A stretch of 14,631 bases of DNA from Porogramme epimiltina (Eukaryota; Basidiomycota; Agaricomycetes; Polyporales; Polyporaceae). The stretch spans positions 1 to 14,631 of the forward strand of contig FTLJ01000617.1 in NCBI GenBank assembly GCA_900155495.1. The letters are read 5' to 3'. The notes under the pieces were generated by a model. That model worked only from the letters and a program-made list of their open reading frames with translations, was not told where the DNA came from and searched no databases. Position numbers and translations under genes: made by a program. How positions within the stretch are numbered: the stretch's first letter is position 1; every line of letters begins with the position of its first letter. This document shows positions 9,540 to 14,631 of the stretch, one piece after another.

Positions 9540-10074
9540 TCAGTCATTACCCTCGTGAAGCTTCCCTTCACGCATGCTACTCAACAACACGCAATCGATA
9601 CCACCTCGACCGCGCGTCGGCCACATCCGTCGTGCCAACGAGGCCGTCGCAGCCGCTACAGAGATAAGCACCTCGCCGCACGACGCTTGGTGCCAATAAC
9701 GGCGACCAAGATGGCGTAGATTGGGCATGGGAAAGAGGACGGCCAGGAGCGGGCTATGGAGAGCGGGTGTACGCGGCGGCGAGGGGCGGGAAGTTGACGG
9801 CGGAATCGCGCCCGCGCCGATGGTCGGTTCAGGCACTAACAGCATGAGTCCCGTTGCTAACGGGAGTGTCTTGACCTGAAGGCATGGCAGGTCAACAACG
9901 GACGAAGCAGTCAAGAGAAGGTCCACTTACGTTGGGGAGTCTTTTGGGCGGACAGACTTCAGGGCGTCCGTCCGGATATACAGGACTGTCCGCTGAGATG
10001 GAGGAGAGCACCAGGGAGCGCATACGATGAGTGTGCATCAGCGCATGCGGCACGCTATGGATACAGCAGGCCAT
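9540..10074 (-). CDS. Candidate two-exon gene, unknown product (159 aa)
   Basis: On the minus strand an ATG at 10074 opens a 48-codon exon (10074-9931). It ends at a consensus GTAAGT donor, followed by a 55-nt intron (9930-9876) with a TTGAC branch-like site and a CCTTCAG acceptor. The second exon (9875-9540) continues in phase 0 to a stop, for 159 residues in all. The middle of the protein is Pro/Ser-rich (GAIPPSTSRPSPPRTP) with a moderately hydrophobic stretch after it. I recognise no family, and the C-terminus is Arg/Gly-rich. Support is the intron signals and phase only. Signals this good are expected a few times by chance in 8 kb, so it may be a non-coding transcript or nothing. Confidence 0.2.
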
Positions 10075-12600
10075 TAGGGTTACAGAAGCCCTTCAATTAA
10101 ACATGAGAAAACCAAAGTGCAAAGCATCAAGTAAACCTACTGGCGCGTCCCGGCAACCATACCCCTCTGATCCCCGACACTCGGCAGTTCTCTATCCTCC
10201 ATCCGACGCGCTCCCGGGGAGCCTCAAACGCCCCAAAGCAGCCCAATACGAAAACGCACGCCTCGACGGCACCTCAGCATCCCGCAGTTGCAGCCCGCAA
10301 AACCTCAACCCCCGCCCTGCCGCGCCCGCGCCTCCGAGTTGGGTCTGACAGTGTTACGGAGCTCCCGGTCGGGCCTCGCGACGGCCGCCACTGCACAACC
10401 CACACGCTCGCGGGGGTTGAGGGGGGGCAGGATGACGGGCACAGCGCAGGCGGCCACGCACCGGCTACGGGAAGCGGCCGCGGTGGCATCGGCCTAGGGT
10501 AGAAGGGAACTGGCGAGCTCGAGTCTGCGCGCGGCGCTCAACGTGGCCGGCGCGCGCCGCCCTCGGGTGGGCTTGGCAGACGGGGCGCGTGCGCGCGGTG
10601 GCCGGAAGACGGGCTCTGGGAGCTTGGTGTGGGTCGATGGTGCATTGTTGGAGGCGCGTTGACAAGGCGTGCTGGCATCCAACAACCTAACCTAAGCCCC
10701 CCCTCGGAGCACCAGCCCTTCCACGGCGTCCGCCCAGGCATCCAGACCAAGGGCTTTGCACATATGTGTGATCGTAACGTGTTCCATGTAGCGCGGTATC
10801 GTAGGGGCGGACAGGCAGCGCACGCGCGCCCCAAAAAAGCCGCCCCAAGACCACTCGGGAGAGAGACGGGGCCGTTGGTAGCAGCGCGCGGCGCCACTGA
10901 CACAGTTCGGGACGCACACAGCCAGCGCCGCAGGTCTCCCACAAACTCCACGTATAGGGCGAGGCACGTTGCCAGGCGGGGAGGACCGTCCGGCTAAGTG
11001 TCTTCAGCGCTGTGACGCCCAAGTACGCCGGCGGCCCCGCGCGAGGGGACGAGGGCGGCGTGCGCGCTCATTGCAGGTTGTGGCGGGTTAACACACGGCC
11101 AACCGAGATGGCGCGGGTGCGGGAAAGGCGCGCGGGGGGTTCGTGCGCGCGAATTAACGCTATGTGTGGCCGACGACGTCGTGCAGAGGGGCCAGACATC
11201 CAAACGGCGGTTGATGTGGTGCGCCGCGCTCGTCGCCCCAATGGCGCGGGAGCATAGAACATGTTACGCCGGATCCGAGGAAGCAATGACGGGCAGAACA
11301 AGGACGGCGAGTGAAAGCCGGCACAGGGTGCTCTCCGTGGAAGCAGAGGAGGGAGTATGTCGGTAGAGATTCGCGCAGCGCGTTGATTGGCTGAGAAAAG
11401 CGGGGGTGGGATGAGAGACAGCGAGTGTGGGGACAGTATTGAAGGCTGTCTCTCCCAATTGTTTCAAACTCTTGTGTCCGGGCGCGACAATGGTTTAGCG
11501 CGAGTGGCAGGATGTGGCGCCGGTCACGAACAACCAAGTGTGCAAGCTGCCGATGGTCAGCTCACTAGGACACAGAAGCTCCATAACGAGGAAGACATAC
11601 CTCTACCCCGTTGCAGGCTTTCAGTTGTGGCGCCGGCGCCTGAACCCAAGGGTGGACGGAGAAACGATGTACAAGAACGTGTCCGTACAGATCTTCAGCT
11701 GAGCATCGGCTTGGTGCGCTGGGACGACGGGTAATATGAAGACCGTAGGCCCATCCTTCCCGAATGTCGCGCGTGCGCCTTCCGTGGTCCGTCGCCGTCT
11801 GGGGGGTTTCATCCACTTCTCTTCGTGCGTCTGAGAGACATGGCGACGCGTCGTCATATACACGATTGCGCGAAGCATCGTGACCGCCGCTTGCGGGGCG
11901 CGCAAGGCATGACACGTTCTGGAGAACAAGGTCAGCCCCGCGCACGAACGACGTGTGCCGCGGCGAATGTCCACGATCGGCTCTGGGAAACACTAACGGT
12001 CGTCGCGTGCAAGCGACGGCTGTGATGGGGTGGCTGAGAGAGATGCAATCGAACTATGAACGGTGTTTGTGGTGAGGCGCTTCAAGAGAGGGGGGTCCGC
12101 CTGGTATAGCAGAGGAAGGATCCGTGTCGAATAACGGTCGACGCGTTCTGTGCGCATTGGGGTGAGGGGAAATGAAGAACAGTGGACGATTATGTAGGGA
12201 TGACCTGCGGGTAGTCGTATCCCAGTCAAAAACATGTCCAACGCCCAACGAGTGGAAACGCACCAACGGGATGGAAGAAGGGGTAGACCGAGAGAAATCC
12301 TGCTGGTCGACAAGGTAGCAAGGAGCAGTCTTGAGCGATTGTCTATATCGAAGAGGGGTAGGGATCAGGAGATGGATCACAGCACGCATCTGGTACCCTG
12401 GACTCACCAAGCAACGGAGTAAATCAGGAGCCTTGTATGCCACGGCGAGAGGTCTTGCGTAACTGTGTAATACATGACCGAGGGGGAGGGGGAAAGCCGG
12501 GAATTGAAGCGCCGAATAGCCTATAGCGGTGGGCTATAACACAGGGCGCGAGGAGGGCGGACGAATGAGGGGGATGCAACCCATGTAATGTGCCGAAGAT
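10075..12600. other. GC-rich region without a supportable gene
   Basis: Frames of up to 142 codons exist on both strands but are Arg/Pro/Ala/His-rich and match nothing I know; GC content favours such chance frames, especially at 10280-11300. One intron-like unit stands out on the minus strand: GTATGT at 11600, a GCTGAC branch-like site and a CAG acceptor ending at 11547 (54 nt). It joins two open frames (11993-11601 and 11546-11160) in phase 0. The upstream frame has no ATG, so I do not call a gene. Confidence 0.35.
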
Positions 12601-12870
12601 CCTCAGCGATGGGGGAGCGAGTCAGGATGGAAAACAGACTTACGCATAAGCTATACTCCACTACGAGGAGTCACCCGTAGCCAAAGTTGCCTCCGCGAGG
12701 AGGTCCTGAATCCTGGCGGGAAACGAGGCGCGACGGCGCAGTGGGACGGCACCGAGAAGACAGGTATGGGTGCGGCGATTGGAAGCTACCCGCGCACGGC
12801 TCGACGCGCCGCTCTTCGAACGGGGTTGGAGGAGCGACCCAAGTACGTGCTTCAAGCATAACACCGGATG

Positions 12871-12924
12871 CTAGATGAAAAGCAATGTGTTAGGAGAGAA
12901 AAAGAGGGGTGAGAGCTGACTCAC
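12871..12924 (-). other. Strong intron signature in an otherwise unassigned minus-strand transcript
   Basis: A 54-nt segment with a perfect GTGAGT donor, a pyrimidine-rich body, CCTAAC branch site and TTTCATCTAG acceptor, equal in quality to the introns of the two recognised genes. Downstream, 12870 to about 12644 reads through to a second GTAAGT donor at 12643, but all three frames carry a stop before that donor. The downstream exon would therefore hold the end of a coding region or be non-coding. One 62-codon frame starts at an ATG at 12859 (MLEARTWVAPPTPFEERRVE). No upstream exon could be fixed in phase. A short orphan gene or a spliced long non-coding RNA fits; the product is unknown. Confidence 0.4.
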
Positions 12925-13464
12925 GACTAAGACATCCCGAGCCGGGGCAACAACATCAGGACCGCCCGCCTACACGGGAGTGGGTGTGGGTAGAAGGGAG
13001 ACATGGGGCACGAAAAGGTACAGGTACGTGCGCCAGAGAAAGTGGCGGTGAAACGCTCGAATAATGCGGGGTGGACGAGGGTGGAGGAAGGAGGTAGGGC
13101 AGCGCTAGCGTTGAATATTGAGGAAGACACTGGGTCGCCAACGTCGCCAGACAAGACGACACGGCTCCGGTGATCGCTTAGATACCGGACCGGAGGACTG
13201 AGATCTCGATCGACGCTCGCTGGGCGCTATCCAGTTACACCGTACTCTGTACTGCGCAAGGCCCGTTCGTATGACCCTTAGCTCGGGGTCAACCCGTAGA
13301 TAGACCGAAGCCACCGCCCATTACGGCGCTGCCAGTTGGCTTGACTCCACATAGCCGTTTAGAAACCGTGACGAGCTGACATCGCCCGAATGAGGTGTGC
13401 CCTTCGGAGAAGGGGGCGTTTGACTCGGGTCGTGCCGAATCGGTTCGGTTTCGGCTATATCGGA

Positions 13465-13489
13465 ACATGTTCGAAGTTCGAACCCATGT
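13465..13489. repeat. Imperfect palindrome ACAT-GTTCGAA-G-TTCGAAC-CC-ATGT
   Basis: Two 7-bp inverted arms, GTTCGAA and TTCGAAC, flank a single G. The outer ACAT/ATGT pair extends the symmetry after a CC bulge. It lies about 220 bp beyond the stop codon of the membrane-protein gene, in DNA without other features. It could be a dimeric protein-binding site or a chance hairpin. Confidence 0.5.
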
Positions 13490-13560
13490 ATCGCCTATGT
13501 TCTAGCATTTCTCTTTAACACTGCCAATCATCTAGGCTTAACTTCGAGCTCCCAGCTGAA

Positions 13561-13708
13561 TATGGCTCATGGTTTCAACACACCATCATACTATATATTA
13601 AGGAGGACTACGTTATCATATAACTATACACTAAGTCATCATCAAATACATAGCTACCTTCCAACGTGGACACTGGACATCTAGGCTTGCGCACAGCGGT
13701 CACCCCAC
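13561..13708 (-). terminator. AT-rich 3' flank of the membrane-protein gene
   Basis: Directly after the TGA at 13711-13709, the minus strand turns AT-rich, with TATGTATTTGATGATGA and TATAGTTATATGATAA-like stretches between about 13655 and 13590. Such A/T-rich efficiency and positioning elements are usual in fungal 3' ends. No canonical AATAAA is seen, and the exact cleavage site cannot be placed. Confidence 0.25.
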
Positions 13709-14631
13709 TCATTGAACCTCAAGCTCAAACTCGTCGCCAGGGTCGTCCCATTGGGGGGAGCCGCGGTACCAACCCACCACGGCGTCGTATACGTTACTCT
13801 CGTACGACGTCCCAGGGAACGCCTCCATTGTCGTCAGCCACTGCGCACTGGCAACGCCCGAGCTCTGCTCGCTGGCCGTCTGGATTGCGAGGGAACCTGT
13901 GCTGGCCTCATGGAGGTCGAGGATGAACCGGCACGTCAAGGTTACGGTGACTCTGGGAAGGTACGAGCCGTTAGCGCGAGCATATGAGGAGGCGGAGACA
14001 GACGAACGTCGTGATCCAGCCTATGAGTAAGAAGACTATCTATACAGGGCAGATGCGCATATTCGTCCGTGAGTCGAGGCGTCCATACGAAGTGGGCAGA
14101 ACGTACTCGAATGTTACCGATAAGAGCTAGACTAATGAGGTTTGCGAAAAGCAGTGCGCTGCGGCCGCGAAGTTCAGCTACTTACTGAAACACGAGAACT
14201 GGCAGCATAACTACGTACACAAAATATGTGATCCCTGAAGCAAGACACCAAAGAATTATGAGTATCGCGGAGACGGTTCATACGGGTGAGTGTACACTCA
14301 CCATCTTGGAACAATACCATGGACAGCGCACTTCTGAAGCCCCTAGTGTTGCTCAAGGGCCATGCCCGCCGCCAGGTCAGGACAAGCACGATAAGGTCAG
14401 AGGTCAGTCCGCACGATCTCCCGGCAATCAGAGCTGTGTTGTATGGTCAGGGTGAGTTGCGTGGCGCATAGAGATGCTAAGACACACTTCTACGACACTA
14501 AGGTAAGCACGAGCTCCCGTGTCCAAACGTGGCTGCGACTTACTTCCGGAACTGCACAAGGCCTCCCAGCTCGAAGTCACACCCCGCGTGGAACGGGGCT
14601 GGATGATACACCGCCCTCATCGTTATCGCGC
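13709..14631 (-). CDS. DUF6533-type fungal multi-pass membrane protein, C-terminal half
   Basis: Partial gene entering from the right edge. Exons resolved in phase on the minus strand: 14433-14302, 14234-14186, 14131-14107, 14039-14008 and 13952-13709, with introns of 67, 54, 67 and 55 nt; about 159 residues. A further exon, 14631-14544, ends at GTAAGT, but its junction to 14433 (perhaps via a micro-exon) is unresolved. The protein shows three hydrophobic segments: SDLIVLVLTW, ITYFVYVVMLPVLVFHLALI and IVFLLIGWITTVTVTLT. It also has the family-like landmarks LTWRRAW, a loop ending FQDG, and TCRFILDLHEA at the start of an acidic cytosolic-type tail (DDPGDEFELEVQ). This matches the latter half of Agaricomycete DUF6533 proteins, seven-helix proteins of unknown function in which the named domain is N-terminal and would lie outside this window. 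The family call rests on remembered pattern, not a search. Confidence 0.75.
14285..14302. repeat. 18-bp perfect palindrome across a 5' splice site
   Basis: GGTGAGTGTACACTCACC reads the same on both strands. On the minus strand it starts with the last exon base (14302) and contains the GTGAGT donor of the 14301-14235 intron. In the pre-mRNA the donor could therefore fold into a 9-bp stem or pair between molecules. On the plus strand the same bases also present a GTGAGT. Confidence 0.85.

Noticed and set aside
9850..9864. Perfect hairpin CCCGTT-GCT-AACGGG as a terminator
   Set aside because: The stem is only 6 bp, there is no T-run, and intrinsic terminators are not expected in a fungal nuclear genome.
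10074..10083. Telomere-like TTAGGGTTA
   Set aside because: Only about one and a half units at an internal position, with no array; consistent with chance.
10538..10951. 137-codon minus-strand frame as a gene
   Set aside because: It overlaps equally long frames on the plus strand in a very GC-rich stretch. The product is Pro/Arg/Ser-rich with no motif and there is no supporting intron or promoter signal.
12054..12443. 129-codon minus-strand frame as a gene
   Set aside because: The residue composition looks like translated non-coding DNA, another 106-codon frame overlaps it, and no family or splice support is seen.

Overview
The window looks like nuclear DNA of a mushroom-forming basidiomycete (Agaricomycetes). 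The evidence is the gene style: many short introns of about 49-70 nt with GT-AG ends and CTRAY-like branch sites, plus two protein families that are common there. These are a NACHT-WD40 NOD-like receptor and a DUF6533-type multi-pass membrane protein. The taxonomic call is inference from gene structure and family; no rRNA or other marker is present.

Left third (1-5088, minus strand): one large spliced gene for a NACHT-WD40 receptor, cut by the left edge. I rebuilt seven exons and six introns with consistent reading phase. They give at least 1573 residues: a Pro/Ser/Ala-rich leader, a helical/coiled-coil segment, a NACHT NTPase with Walker A and B, a helical linker, and about a dozen divergent WD40 blades that run off the window. 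One intron appears to be GC-AG.

Middle (about 5.1-13.7 kb): I find no gene here that I can name. It contains three arrays of about 10-bp GC-rich alternating purine/pyrimidine units at 6.85, 7.40 and 7.91 kb. The middle array is bounded by an exact 8-bp direct repeat (CACATAGG). Several minus-strand places carry intron-like signals (around 6.5, 9.9, 11.6 and 12.9 kb), so small orphan genes or spliced non-coding transcripts are possible. Only the 12.87-12.92 kb intron has strong signals.

Right edge (13709-14631, minus strand): the 3' half of a spliced gene for a fungal multi-pass membrane protein of the DUF6533 type. At least four short introns are resolved in phase. An 18-bp perfect palindrome sits across one of its 5' splice sites.

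The two recognised genes are both on the minus strand but lie about 8.6 kb apart, and nothing visible links them functionally. The receptor is the likeliest biological point of interest, since this architecture is associated with non-self recognition and programmed cell death in fungi. The arrays are the least explained structure.
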